Assembly: GCF_002943465.1 (NCBI RefSeq)
Contig: NZ_PTQY01000005.1
Coordinates: forward strand, 186,001 to 250,000
Source: Rhodoferax sp. TS-BS-61-7
Lineage (GTDB): Bacteria; Pseudomonadota; Gammaproteobacteria; Burkholderiales; Burkholderiaceae_C
Length of the DNA: 64,000 nucleotides
Direction of reading: 5' to 3'
Shown here: in pieces, positions 44,951 to 54,669 of the stretch
Position numbering within the stretch: position 1 is the first letter of the stretch
Layout: the number at the start of each line of letters is the position of its first letter
The notes under the pieces: generated by a model
What the model saw: the letters and a program-made list of their open reading frames with translations, nothing else
Told to the model about the DNA's origin: nothing
Database searches by the model: none
Translations under genes and position numbers: made by a program

Positions 44951-47900
44951 ATGTCATCGAACACAGCCACTCCCGGCGACAACGAACTAGCGGTCAGCGA
45001 TCTGGGCCCCTTGGCTTGGGTGTTGGACGAATTGCGCAAGTCTTTGGACGGCGCTACCAAAGCCATGCGCCGTTTTGTGCGCGACGCCGAACTGGCTCGT
45101 GGCTCGGACCTGACAGAGCTGGATGCCAGCCACCTGCGTATTGCACGTCAGCAACTTCACCAGGCGGTTGGTGCTTTGGAGATGGTGGGCTTGGTGGCTC
45201 CGGCCAAAATTTTGCGGGCAATGGAGTCGCTGGCACAGAAGTTTGTACAGCGGCCCGAGTTGTGTAGCGACGATGCGGCCAATTGCATGGAACGTGCAAG
45301 CTTTGCGCTCACTGAATATCTGGACGGTGTGCTGAAAGGCAAGTCCGCGTCATCTGTCGCCCTGTTTCCTCAGTACCGGGCTTTGCAAGAGCTGGCAGGT
45401 GCGGACCGCATCCACCCCGCGGACTTGTGGCCGCCCGAATGGCGCTGGTTGCCAGTGCCTGTGCCAGCGTCTGCGCAGCAGTTGGCTTACAGCCCCGAAG
45501 TGCGCCGTGAGATGGACCATGGCGTGTTGCGGTTGGTCAAATATGCCGATATGAAATCGGCCCGTCGCTTGCAGGAGATCAGCTTGGGCTTGGCTGCGGG
45601 ACGCACCGATTTGGAATCCCGCACGTTTTGGATGGCTTGTGCTGCGTATTTTGAAGGTACGGCGTTGGGCCTGTTTGCTGGCGACATTTACAGCAAGCGC
45701 GCGGCCTCGCGTATCCTGCAGCAGTACGTGAGCTTGGCAAAAGGTGATGGCGCTATCTCAGACCGATTGGCGCAGGACTTGGTGTTCTTTTGTTCGCTGG
45801 CCATGCCGCCATCTACGATGGCCGCGCCTGTGCTGCAGGCCGTCAAGACCGCCTATGGCCTGGCTCGCAGCAAGCCCGTTGACTATGAAACAGAGCAGTT
45901 TGGCCGCTTCGATCCGGCCTTGCTGGTATTAGCACGCAAGCGCATTGCCGCAGCCGCCGAAACCTGGTCGGCGTTGGCCGGAGGGGATACCAATCGACTC
46001 AAAGTGGCTGGTGAGCAGTTTGCAGCGGTGGCCGAAACGGTCACCAAGCTGCATGTCGAAAGTGGTGAGTTGGGCAAAGCCCTGTCGCGCGCGATTGAAT
46101 TGACCATCCGCGCCGGTGCGGCGCCTGTCCCCGCGGTGGCCATGGAGGTCGCAACCTCTGTGCTGTACCTGGAAGCCGCGTACGAAGACCTCGATCCAAC
46201 AGACAGCCAAATGGCGGAGCGCAGTGCGCGTTTGTCGCAGCGCCTGGCCCATGTCACTTCAGGTGGTGAGCCGGAGCCGCTGGAGTCCTGGATGGAGGAG
46301 TTGTACCGACGCGTGAGCGATCGCCAAACCATGGGCAGTGTCGTGGACGAGTTGCGCACCACACTGGGCGAGGTGGAAAAATCGCTGGACCAGTTTTTCC
46401 GCAATCCACAAGACAAGGCGCCTTTGCGTGAGGTGCCGAGCCAGTTGGCCCAGATGCGTGGCGTGTTTTCCGTGTTGGGTTTAGACCAGCCCTCTATTGC
46501 GGCGCTGCGCATGCGTTCCAGTGTCGAGCAGTTTCTGGTCGATGACATCGATGAGGCCAGCGCACGGACAGGTATTTTCGAGAAAGTCGGTAACAGTCTG
46601 GGGGCCATGGGGTTTCTGATTGACATGCTCAGTTACCAGCGCTCGCTCGCCAAGACCTTGTTTGTGTACGACGAGGAGTTGGGTGAGTTCCGTCCCCTGA
46701 TGGGGCGTGAGCGGGTCGATGTGCAAGCAGAGGCAGAAACGTCAGCCGCGGCAGACGTTGCGGTTCAAGACGATTTGGCGGCTTTGCAAATGGCGGTTGC
46801 TCCACAAGCCGTGGCGGCACCAGCACCTGTTTCAGTCGCTGCGCCGGTCATATCTGCGGCGGTGCCCGTGGTGGATCCCGATGCCGACGATGATGCCGAG
46901 TTGCGCGACATCTTCCTGGAAGAAGCACGCGAAGTTGTCCAGAATGGTTTGGCTGCGTTGGCAGCCCTCCGGGCAGAACCGACCAATCTGGCGGACCAAA
47001 CCACACTGCGCCGGGCATTCCACACCCTCAAGGGCAGCTCCCGCATGGTGGGGCTTAATGATTTTGGCGAGGCCGCGTGGGCCTTTGAGCAGTTGCTCAA
47101 TACCTCTCTTGCCGAGCAACGTCCCGCCAGCGAGGCATTGGTCTCCGTATCCGAGCAGGCCATGCAGGCGTTTGAGCGCTGGGTGGAGGACATTGCAACC
47201 CACGCGACTACACCTTGGAGTACCCAAGAGTTCCGCAAGACTGCCGATGCACTGCGCCTGGATGGCCAATACCTGCCTTTGCAGGTTCCTGGTCTTGCCT
47301 TCGCCGTCGCGCCTGAGGCACCGCAGGAGCCCGAGGCACCTTCAGTCGAGTTTGCGGTGTCGGAAATGCCGGCGCTGGCAGAGCCTGAGATTTCTGCAGA
47401 CTTTGCGTCTACGCAGATGTTCAATGACCTCGACATGGCACCTGCCGCAGCGGTACCACCGCCAGTGGATTTTGTGTCCACCCAGCTGTTCAGTTTCGAC
47501 AGCACGCAAGCGTTGGACGTAACAAGCTCTGTGCCAGAGGCGAGTGCAACGGAAGTTCGCGAAGTCGATCTCGGTGATTTCGATTTTGGCGACTTCGAGG
47601 CCCAGTCTGCTCAGGAAGACGCTCCGGACACGGTCATCGCAGATATTCTGGAAATGCCGTCTGAACCTGTCGCGGCAGAGCTTGTCGCCCTGGACGTAGC
47701 GGTACCCACTCTGACCATGGACATGCTTGTCATGCCGGAGGTCGAAGCCGCCAACGATGCACCTGCGGTGATGGCGGATGTGCCGATGCTGGATGCTGAC
47801 GATGGCATGAAGGTCATTGGATCTTTGCGATTGAGCATTCCTCTCTACAACGTGTACCTCAACGAGGCGGACGAGTGGTCACGGCGCTTGCAGACGGAGC

Positions 47901-50692
47901 TGAGTGAGTGGGCCATGGAATTGCCCAAAGCCTTGCCCGATTCGGTCATTGCGCTGGCGCATTCCCTCTTGGGTAGCTCCGCCACGGTGGGGTTTTCTGC
48001 ACTCTCCGATATGGCTCGCGCCCTGGAGCAAGCTCTGCAGCACGTGCAGTTGCACCGCCAGGGCACGGCGGACCAAGCTTCAGTGTTCAATGACGCGGCC
48101 GAGGATATTCGCCGCTTGTTGCACCAGTTTGCTGCTGGTTTCCTGAAAGAGGCCGATGCACGCGTACTGGTCGAACTGCAGACGATTACCGAGACGGAGT
48201 TCCCGGCACCTTCGTTGGACCAGGCAACGATCGATGTGATGGAGGAGCCCGTCTCCGAGTTTGAGGACAGTTTGCCAACGATGCCTTTGGTTGACGCGAT
48301 GCCTGAAATTGCTGCACCGGCCATGGCGGTGGCGGCACCTCTGACGATCGCCGATGCGCAAGACGACGACATTGATGCAGAGGACCATCTGGACGATGAT
48401 CTTTTGCCCATTTTTGAAGAAGAGGCTGCAGAGCTCATGCCCCAGCTTGGGACTGCACTGCGCCAGTGGGTAGCCCAGCCAGACAATATGGCGGCTCGCA
48501 ACGAAATTTTGCGCTTGTTGCATACGCTCAAAGGCAGTGCACGCCTGGCTGGCGCTATGCGACTGGGTGAAATGGCCCACCGCATGGAGTCGTCCATCGA
48601 GCAGATTGGTACTGAAGCTCTGCAGGCGGTACAGCTGGAGCCTTTGCTCACCCGGTTTGACTCCCTGCAAGCGGTGTTCGCGGCCTTGGGCCAAGAGTCT
48701 GTGCAAGTAGAAGACACAGTCGTGGCAACGGTGGCGGCAGCAGCGCCTGTGGCCAGCACCGCAGCGACAGTGGCTCCCTTGAGTATTCGCCCGGTGGTGC
48801 ATGCGCCCCAAGCCGCCATGCCACGCAGTACAGGAAATCAGTCGGTGCGTGTGCGTTCTCAGTTGCTGGACCGTTTGGTCAATCAGGCTGGTGAGGTCAT
48901 GATCACCCGCTCGCGCATGGATGCGCGCCTGAACCAATTGCGCTCGTCTTTGGGGGAGCTAGGGGGTAACCTGGATCGCTTGCGACAACAGTTGCGCGAT
49001 GTCGAGTTGCAGGCCGAGTCGCAAATGCAGTCACGCCTCGCACAAACTAAGGATTCAGCGCAGGCGTTTGATCCGCTGGAGTTCGATCGCTTTACCCGTG
49101 TGCAGGAATTGACCCGCATGATGGCAGAGTCGGTGAACGACGTGGCGACGGTGCAGCGCAACTTGCAACGCTCAGTGGAAGGTACTGAAGACGATCTGAT
49201 CGCCCAAGGCCGCCAGGCGCGCGAATTGCAACGCGACTTGTTGCGCACCCGCATGGTGGAGTTTGAAGGCATTTCAGACCGCCTGTACGGCGTGGTGCGT
49301 CAGGCCGCCAAAGACTCTGGAAAACAGGTCAAACTTGATATCACCGGTGGCTCCATCGAAATGGACCGGGGGGTGCTCGACCGTATGGCCCCCGCGTTTG
49401 AACATTTGTTGCGCAATGCGGTGGCGCACGGCATCGAGTCTGCAGAGGCGCGTGTCGCGGCGGGCAAGCCCGCAGCAGGCAACATCCTGATCCACGTGTT
49501 GCAGGAGAGCAATGACGTCTCTGTCTCGTTCAGTGACGACGGTGGTGGCTTGCACCTGGACCGTATCCGCGCCAAGGCAATTGCCAATGGTGTGATCGAG
49601 GCGGGTGCCGCGCTCAGCGACGGCGATGCCGCCAACCTGATTTTTATGCCGGGGTTTTCTACGGCGGAGCAAATCACGGAGCTGGCCGGTCGCGGTATCG
49701 GCATGGACGTGGTGCGTTCCGAGGTGAATGCATTGGGTGGTCGCATCGAAACCCAAACCGAACCTGACAAAGGGACCAGTTTCAAGCTGGTGCTGCCCCT
49801 GACGACGGCGGTCACCCAGGTGGTGATTCTGCGCATGGGCGAGTTCACCATCGGGGTTCCGGCCAACATCATGGAAACTGTTTTGCGTGTGCCGGCTGCC
49901 CAACTGGAGCAGGCCTATGCAGACCAGTCCTTCAGTATGGCGGGGCAAGTGCTACCCTTCTTCTGGGCGGGTGCCTTGTTGCAGGTGTCGGCACGCAGCC
50001 ACGAACCCCTGAGCAAGACCTTGCCCGTGGTGGTGTTTCGCAGCGCGGGTCAACGTTTGGCCCTGCACGTGGACGAAGTGCTGGGCAACCGCGAAGTGGT
50101 GGTGAAAAACCTCGGGCCGCAGCTTGCACGTTTGCCGGGTTTGGCGGGTATGTCGGTGCTGGCCTCGGGTGCAGTGGTTCTGATCTACAACCCGGTCGCG
50201 CTGGCGGCGGTGTACGGTGATTTGGCCCGTGTGTTGGGCGCCTCTGGCGACAGGGCTGGCCAGGCCACCGATGCGCCTGATGTGGCCCCCAAGTTGGTCG
50301 AGCCGGCCAACCAGCTGCCTTTGGTGTTGGTGGTGGATGACTCCATCACCGTGCGCCGCGTCACCCAGCGTTTGCTCAAACGCGAAGGTTACCGCGTGGC
50401 GTTGGCCAACGATGGCTTGCAAGCATTGGAGCGTCTGCAAGAAGAGGTTCCCACCGTCATCTTGTCGGACATCGAGATGCCGCGTATGGACGGGTTTGAC
50501 CTGGCGCGCAACATCCGGGCAGATGCACGCACGCGTGCGGTGCCCATCATCATGATCACTTCACGCATCGCGGAAAAACACCGTGAACATGCGCGTGAAT
50601 TGGGTGTGGACCACTACCTTGGCAAGCCCTACTCCGAAGACGAATTGCTTGGCTTGGTGCGCAGCTACTGCAGCAATGCCGTAGAAGCCTAA
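44951..50692 (+). CDS. chpA: Chemotaxis histidine kinase/response regulator ChpA (PilL)
   Basis: This 1,913-residue cytoplasmic hybrid kinase is the largest protein in the window. The N-terminal half (1-640) is helical and of unknown fold. Histidine phosphotransfer-type sites are His691 (FHTLKGSSRMVG), His1004 (AHSLLGSSATVG) and His1191 (LHTLKGSARLAG). CheA-type dimerisation and ATPase domains (N box AVAHGIESAEARV, G box ITELAGRGIGMDVV) and a CheW domain follow, then a receiver with acceptor Asp1840 (LSDIEMPRMDG). It phosphorylates PilG and PilH. It ends four bases inside the convergent photolyase gene. Confidence 0.93.
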   Translation: MSSNTATPGDNELAVSDLGPLAWVLDELRKSLDGATKAMRRFVRDAELARGSDLTELDASHLRIARQQLHQAVGALEMVGLVAPAKILRAMESLAQKFVQRPELCSDDAANCMERASFALTEYLDGVLKGKSASSVALFPQYRALQELAGADRIHPADLWPPEWRWLPVPVPASAQQLAYSPEVRREMDHGVLRLVKYADMKSARRLQEISLGLAAGRTDLESRTFWMACAAYFEGTALGLFAGDIYSKRAASRILQQYVSLAKGDGAISDRLAQDLVFFCSLAMPPSTMAAPVLQAVKTAYGLARSKPVDYETEQFGRFDPALLVLARKRIAAAAETWSALAGGDTNRLKVAGEQFAAVAETVTKLHVESGELGKALSRAIELTIRAGAAPVPAVAMEVATSVLYLEAAYEDLDPTDSQMAERSARLSQRLAHVTSGGEPEPLESWMEELYRRVSDRQTMGSVVDELRTTLGEVEKSLDQFFRNPQDKAPLREVPSQLAQMRGVFSVLGLDQPSIAALRMRSSVEQFLVDDIDEASARTGIFEKVGNSLGAMGFLIDMLSYQRSLAKTLFVYDEELGEFRPLMGRERVDVQAEAETSAAADVAVQDDLAALQMAVAPQAVAAPAPVSVAAPVISAAVPVVDPDADDDAELRDIFLEEAREVVQNGLAALAALRAEPTNLADQTTLRRAFHTLKGSSRMVGLNDFGEAAWAFEQLLNTSLAEQRPASEALVSVSEQAMQAFERWVEDIATHATTPWSTQEFRKTADALRLDGQYLPLQVPGLAFAVAPEAPQEPEAPSVEFAVSEMPALAEPEISADFASTQMFNDLDMAPAAAVPPPVDFVSTQLFSFDSTQALDVTSSVPEASATEVREVDLGDFDFGDFEAQSAQEDAPDTVIADILEMPSEPVAAELVALDVAVPTLTMDMLVMPEVEAANDAPAVMADVPMLDADDGMKVIGSLRLSIPLYNVYLNEADEWSRRLQTELSEWAMELPKALPDSVIALAHSLLGSSATVGFSALSDMARALEQALQHVQLHRQGTADQASVFNDAAEDIRRLLHQFAAGFLKEADARVLVELQTITETEFPAPSLDQATIDVMEEPVSEFEDSLPTMPLVDAMPEIAAPAMAVAAPLTIADAQDDDIDAEDHLDDDLLPIFEEEAAELMPQLGTALRQWVAQPDNMAARNEILRLLHTLKGSARLAGAMRLGEMAHRMESSIEQIGTEALQAVQLEPLLTRFDSLQAVFAALGQESVQVEDTVVATVAAAAPVASTAATVAPLSIRPVVHAPQAAMPRSTGNQSVRVRSQLLDRLVNQAGEVMITRSRMDARLNQLRSSLGELGGNLDRLRQQLRDVELQAESQMQSRLAQTKDSAQAFDPLEFDRFTRVQELTRMMAESVNDVATVQRNLQRSVEGTEDDLIAQGRQARELQRDLLRTRMVEFEGISDRLYGVVRQAAKDSGKQVKLDITGGSIEMDRGVLDRMAPAFEHLLRNAVAHGIESAEARVAAGKPAAGNILIHVLQESNDVSVSFSDDGGGLHLDRIRAKAIANGVIEAGAALSDGDAANLIFMPGFSTAEQITELAGRGIGMDVVRSEVNALGGRIETQTEPDKGTSFKLVLPLTTAVTQVVILRMGEFTIGVPANIMETVLRVPAAQLEQAYADQSFSMAGQVLPFFWAGALLQVSARSHEPLSKTLPVVVFRSAGQRLALHVDEVLGNREVVVKNLGPQLARLPGLAGMSVLASGAVVLIYNPVALAAVYGDLARVLGASGDRAGQATDAPDVAPKLVEPANQLPLVLVVDDSITVRRVTQRLLKREGYRVALANDGLQALERLQEEVPTVILSDIEMPRMDGFDLARNIRADARTRAVPIIMITSRIAEKHREHARELGVDHYLGKPYSEDELLGLVRSYCSNAVEA

Positions 50693-52155
50693 GCCGGCTT
50701 TTTCACCACGCCATACCGCAGCAGGGTTCGCGCCCTTGCTTGCGCGTGGTCGACGACTGGCAGTGGGTAAGCCTGCCCCAAGGTGAGTCCTGCTGCTGCT
50801 AGTTCCAGCGGTTTTGCGAGCCAGGGGGCGTGAATGGCCTTGGGCCCCAGCTTGGACAACTGCGGCAGGTACCGCAGAATGAACTTGCCCTCTGCGTCAA
50901 ATTTTTCACTCTGGGCAATGGGGTTGAAGATCCGGAAATAGGGCTGTGCATCGCAGCCACTGGAGCTGACCCATTGCCATCCGCCGTTGTTGGCTGACAG
51001 GTCAAAGTCGTTGAGCGTCTGCGCAAAATAACGCTCTCCCCAGCGCCAGTCCAGCCCCAAGTGTTTGACCAGAAAGCTGCCGGTCACCATGCGCAGTCGG
51101 TTGTGCATGTAACCCGTCTGGTTGAGCTGGGCCATGGCCGCATCCACGAGTGGGTAACCGGTTTGGCCGGTGCACCAAGCCTGGTACAACGCATCCGCAC
51201 GCGGGCCGTCCTCCCAGGCGATCTGGTCGTACTCTGGCTTGAAGGACGCGGTGGCCACATGTGGGTAATTGGCCAAAATCTGCACATAAAAATCCCGCCA
51301 CACCAGCTCGCCTAGCCAGGTGGAAGCCCCCTCGCTGCCCTGCAGGTGGCGTGGGTAGGCCAGGTTCACCAACTGTCGGATAGAGACTGTGCCAAAACGC
51401 AGGTGTACGCTGAGATAACTGGGCCCTTTCACGGCCGGAAAATTGCGTGTCTGCTCGTACCGGTCCATGCGCGTAACAAAGTCGGTCAGCAAACTCTGGG
51501 CCCCGGCTTCTCCCGCAGGGACGCGCAGGTCTTGCAGGTTGGTGGTGGCAAAGCCGATGTCTGCCAAGCTTGGAACTGGGGTGCGGTAAGCCTCAGGACG
51601 TGCGGCCAAACGCTGGGGAGTCGATGGGGCGTGTTCCTGCGCCGGGTGCAGCGCCAGGCGCGCCAACCAGGCCCGCATGTAAGGCGTAAACACCCCGTAG
51701 GGCTTGCCCATTTGGGTCAGCACTTCGCGCTCTTCAAAAATGACGTGGTCCTTGCGCAGATGGAGTGCCGTACCGGCCTTCTGCAGCGTTTGTTGCACAA
51801 CGCCGTCCCGCGCAATGGCTTGGGGTTCGTAGTCCTTGCCCGCATACACGGCTTGTACGCCCAGTGTTTGGGCCAGTGTGGGGATTTCTTCTTCGGCGCG
51901 GCCGTGCAAAACGATGAGGCCTGCGTGGGCTTGTCCGCTAAGGTCGCGCAGGCGTGCATCCAGCTCCACCAGCGATTCACGAATGAACTCCACACGCCGG
52001 TCCTGGCGGGGCAGGGGGGCCAAAATGTCTGTGTCGAAGACAAACACACAGTACACACGCTCGCATTGCTGCAAGGCGATATTCAGTGCGGTGTTGTCGT
52101 GTGTGCGCAGGTCGCGGCGGAACCAGACCAAGCCAGAGGCGTATTGTGTGTGCAT
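50689..52155 (-). CDS. phrB: Deoxyribodipyrimidine photolyase
   Basis: This 488-residue blue-light flavoprotein repairs cyclobutane pyrimidine dimers. The N-terminal antenna domain begins GLVWFRRDLRTHDN. FAD-domain motifs include the tryptophan/arginine region WREFY-equivalent LVWRDFYVQIL, QTGYPLVDAAMAQL, MHNRLRMVTGSFLVKHL, and the C-terminal FDLSANNGGWQWVSSSGCDAQPYFRIF. ATG 52155 is chosen; upstream frame lacks similarity. It is divergent from yqgE, with 21 bases between the starts. Confidence 0.95.
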   Translation of the reverse strand: MHTQYASGLVWFRRDLRTHDNTALNIALQQCERVYCVFVFDTDILAPLPRQDRRVEFIRESLVELDARLRDLSGQAHAGLIVLHGRAEEEIPTLAQTLGVQAVYAGKDYEPQAIARDGVVQQTLQKAGTALHLRKDHVIFEEREVLTQMGKPYGVFTPYMRAWLARLALHPAQEHAPSTPQRLAARPEAYRTPVPSLADIGFATTNLQDLRVPAGEAGAQSLLTDFVTRMDRYEQTRNFPAVKGPSYLSVHLRFGTVSIRQLVNLAYPRHLQGSEGASTWLGELVWRDFYVQILANYPHVATASFKPEYDQIAWEDGPRADALYQAWCTGQTGYPLVDAAMAQLNQTGYMHNRLRMVTGSFLVKHLGLDWRWGERYFAQTLNDFDLSANNGGWQWVSSSGCDAQPYFRIFNPIAQSEKFDAEGKFILRYLPQLSKLGPKAIHAPWLAKPLELAAAGLTLGQAYPLPVVDHAQARARTLLRYGVVKKPA

Positions 52156-52176
52156 GCCACCCGTTAAAATCAAACT

Positions 52177-52779
52177 ATGTCCGGCGATTCTGCACCCATC
52201 AATCTCACCAACCATTTTTTGATTGCAATGCCCGGGCTGGAAGATGCCCTTTTTTCCAAAAGCGTGGTTTATGTCTGTGAACACAACAGCAAAGGTGCTT
52301 TGGGTATCGTGATCAACAAGCCCGCGGACATGGACCTCAAGGCCTTGTTCGAGAAAATTGACCTGCCCATGGCGCGCAGTGATTTGCAGGGCAACAGCGT
52401 GTTCCAGGGCGGGCCCGTGCAAACCGAACGCGGCTTTGTATTACACGAAGGCACGGAGGTCCCAGGTGCGGAAGACAGCAAGTCCTCCCTGTATGCCTCC
52501 ACCATGACCATTCCCGGCGGACTGGAAATGACTACTTCCAAAGATGTGCTCGAAGCCATCTCCAGTGGTTCGGGCCCGCGCAGGGTACTGGTGTCCTTGG
52601 GGTACTCCGCCTGGGCCGGCGGGCAGCTGGAAACCGAACTCGGTGAGAACAGCTGGATCACGGTTGACGCCGACCAAGGCATTATTTTTGACACCCCCGT
52701 GGACCAGCGCTACGACAAGGCACTTGCCTTGCTGGGCCTGCAGGCCTGGATGATTTCCACCCAAGCGGGGCACGCATGA
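52177..52779 (+). CDS. yqgE: YqgE/AlgH family protein
   Basis: This 200-residue protein starts with the family pattern NHFLIAMPGLEDALFSKSVVYVCEHN and contains GALGIVINKP and GGPVQTERGFVLH. The fold is known for relatives but the biochemical role is not; it is encoded beside ruvX in many proteobacteria. ruvX overlaps its stop by four bases. It heads the operon running through pyrR, pyrB and beyond. Confidence 0.94.
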   Translation: MSGDSAPINLTNHFLIAMPGLEDALFSKSVVYVCEHNSKGALGIVINKPADMDLKALFEKIDLPMARSDLQGNSVFQGGPVQTERGFVLHEGTEVPGAEDSKSSLYASTMTIPGGLEMTTSKDVLEAISSGSGPRRVLVSLGYSAWAGGQLETELGENSWITVDADQGIIFDTPVDQRYDKALALLGLQAWMISTQAGHA

Positions 52780-53189
52780 GCACACCGGATGTGCCCGTCC
52801 CCGTGCATCTGACAACGTTTATTGCGTTTGACTTTGGCCTAAAACGTACTGGTGTGGCGGTGGGCAATCGGCTGCTGAAGACCGCGCAACCGCAAGGTTC
52901 CATTCATGCCGAAGGCAGCGCACGTTTTGACGGCGTGGCTGCCAAGCTCAAGGAATGGCAGCCCGATGCGATTGTGATTGGTGTGCCCTACCACCCCGAT
53001 GGTGCACCCCACGAAAACACCACACGGGCCAAAAAGTTCGGACGCCAGCTGAATGGGCGCTTTGGCTTGCCGGTGTTTGAGGTGGACGAGCGCTACAGCA
53101 CCACCGAGGCGATCAGCTCGGGTGCGAAAGACGCCGATGCGGCGTCGGCCTGCATCATCCTGGAACAGTTTTTGAGGAGTTTGACGTGA
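52776..53189 (+). CDS. ruvX: Putative pre-16S rRNA nuclease / RNase H-fold protein RuvX (YqgF)
   Basis: This 137-residue RNase H-fold protein has the first catalytic Asp at residue 19 (FDFGLKRTGVAVGN), VIGVPYHPDG near residue 68, and the C-terminal acidic motif DERYSTTEA plus AKDADAASACIILEQFL. Relatives process 16S rRNA 5' ends; Holliday-junction cleavage has also been proposed. Start and stop overlap neighbours by four bases on both sides. Confidence 0.94.
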   Translation: MSTPDVPVPVHLTTFIAFDFGLKRTGVAVGNRLLKTAQPQGSIHAEGSARFDGVAAKLKEWQPDAIVIGVPYHPDGAPHENTTRAKKFGRQLNGRFGLPVFEVDERYSTTEAISSGAKDADAASACIILEQFLRSLT

Positions 53190-53683
53190 GTATCCTGGCT
53201 TTAGATGCGGAGGCGCTTTACCGCGAACTGTTGCGCGGTGTGCAGCAGTTGTGCAGCGCCGATACCCGCCTGGTGGGCATTACCTCGGGCGGCGCCTGGC
53301 TGGCCGAGCGCTTGCAGGCGGACCTGAAACTACCGGGCAAGGCAGGCGCCATTTCGTCGGCCATGCACCGCGACGACTTTGCCCAACGCGGTCTGTCGGC
53401 GGGCGGGCAAACGCAATTGCCTTTCGATGTGAACGGCGCACAAATTCTGCTGCTGGACGATGTGCTGTACACCGGCCGCACCTTGCGCGCGGTGATCAAC
53501 GAGCTGTTTGACTTTGGCCGCCCCGCCTCGGTGCAGCTGGCGGTGCTGGTGGACCGCGGTGGTCGCCAACTGCCCATCCAGCCTGACTTTGCCGCGGCGC
53601 GCGTGAGCGTGGCGCCCACCCAGTCGCTGGCACTGGCGCGCAGCGATGCAGGCGTGTTCTCTTTCGATGTACAGGACGCCTGA
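53186..53683 (+). CDS. pyrR: PyrR bifunctional regulator/uracil phosphoribosyltransferase
   Basis: This 165-residue PRTase-fold protein has the PRPP loop [16 protein letters not shown] (residues 87-102) and [11 protein letters not shown] near residue 33. In Gram-positives PyrR attenuates pyr mRNA; in proteobacteria it more often sits beside pyrB, and its regulatory role is less certain. The start is GTG at 53186, overlapping ruvX (GTGA). pyrB follows its stop directly. Confidence 0.93.
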   Translation: MSILALDAEALYRELLRGVQQLCSADTRLVGITSGGAWLAERLQADLKLPGKAGAISSAMHRDDFAQRGLSAGGQTQLPFDVNGAQILLLDDVLYTGRTLRAVINELFDFGRPASVQLAVLVDRGGRQLPIQPDFAAARVSVAPTQSLALARSDAGVFSFDVQDA

Positions 53684-53684
53684 C

Positions 53685-54656
53685 ATGCTCTACAAACGCA
53701 ACCCCCAACTCAACAAACACGGCGAGCTGGTGCACCTGTTGTCGGTCGAAGGCCTGCCCAAGAGCATCCTGACCCACATTCTGGACACCGCCTCCAACTT
53801 TGTGTCGGTCAACGACCGCGAAGTGAAGAAGGTGCCGCTTTTGCGTGGCAAAAGCGTGTTCAATTTGTTCTTTGAGAACAGCACGCGCACCCGTACCACC
53901 TTCGAAATTGCCGCCACACGCCTCAGCGCCGACGTCATCAACCTCGACATCGCGCGGTCCAGCGCCAGCAAAGGCGAATCACTGCTGGACACGATCGCCA
54001 ATCTGAGTGCCATGGCTGCCGACATGTTCGTGGTGCGCCACAGCGAATCGGGTGCCCCCTACCTGATCGCCCAGCATGTGGCGCCCCATGTGCATGTGAT
54101 CAACGCAGGTGATGGCCGCCATGCCCACCCCACCCAGGGTCTGCTGGACATGTACACCATCCGGCACTACAAGAAAGACTTTGCCAACCTCACCGTGGCC
54201 ATCGTGGGCGACGTGTTGCACTCGCGTGTGGCGCGCTCCGACATCCATGCGCTGACCACGCTGGGCTGTGCCGAGGTGCGCGTGGTCGGCCCCAAAACGC
54301 TGGTGCCATCCGACATGGCGCAGATGGGGGTGCGCGTGTGCCACACACTCGAAGAAGGCATCAAGGACTGCGACGTCATCATCGTGCTCCGCCTGCAGAA
54401 CGAACGCATGAGTGGTGCGCTGCTGCCGTCTACACAAGAGTATTTCAAGAGTTTTGGCCTGACGCCCGAGAAGCTGCAACTCGCCAAGAGTGATGCCATC
54501 GTCATGCATCCGGGCCCCATCAACCGGGGTGTGGAGATCGACTCCGCGGTGGTGGATGGGCTGCAGAGTGTCATCCTGCCGCAGGTGACCTTTGGCATCG
54601 CCGTACGTATGGCGGTGATGGGCATTGTGGCGGGCAACGACGCCGATCCGCGCTGA
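53685..54656 (+). CDS. pyrB: Aspartate carbamoyltransferase catalytic subunit
   Basis: This 323-residue enzyme joins carbamoyl phosphate and aspartate in pyrimidine synthesis. The carbamoyl-phosphate loop is [13 protein letters not shown], and [12 protein letters not shown] and [12 protein letters not shown] line the active site. There is no pyrI; the next gene encodes a dihydroorotase-like protein, as in the Pseudomonas PyrB-PyrC' dodecamer, where that partner is needed for assembly. ATG 53685 follows the pyrR stop by one base. Confidence 0.97.
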   Translation: MLYKRNPQLNKHGELVHLLSVEGLPKSILTHILDTASNFVSVNDREVKKVPLLRGKSVFNLFFENSTRTRTTFEIAATRLSADVINLDIARSSASKGESLLDTIANLSAMAADMFVVRHSESGAPYLIAQHVAPHVHVINAGDGRHAHPTQGLLDMYTIRHYKKDFANLTVAIVGDVLHSRVARSDIHALTTLGCAEVRVVGPKTLVPSDMAQMGVRVCHTLEEGIKDCDVIIVLRLQNERMSGALLPSTQEYFKSFGLTPEKLQLAKSDAIVMHPGPINRGVEIDSAVVDGLQSVILPQVTFGIAVRMAVMGIVAGNDADPR

Positions 54657-54669
54657 AAGAGGAATGAAG

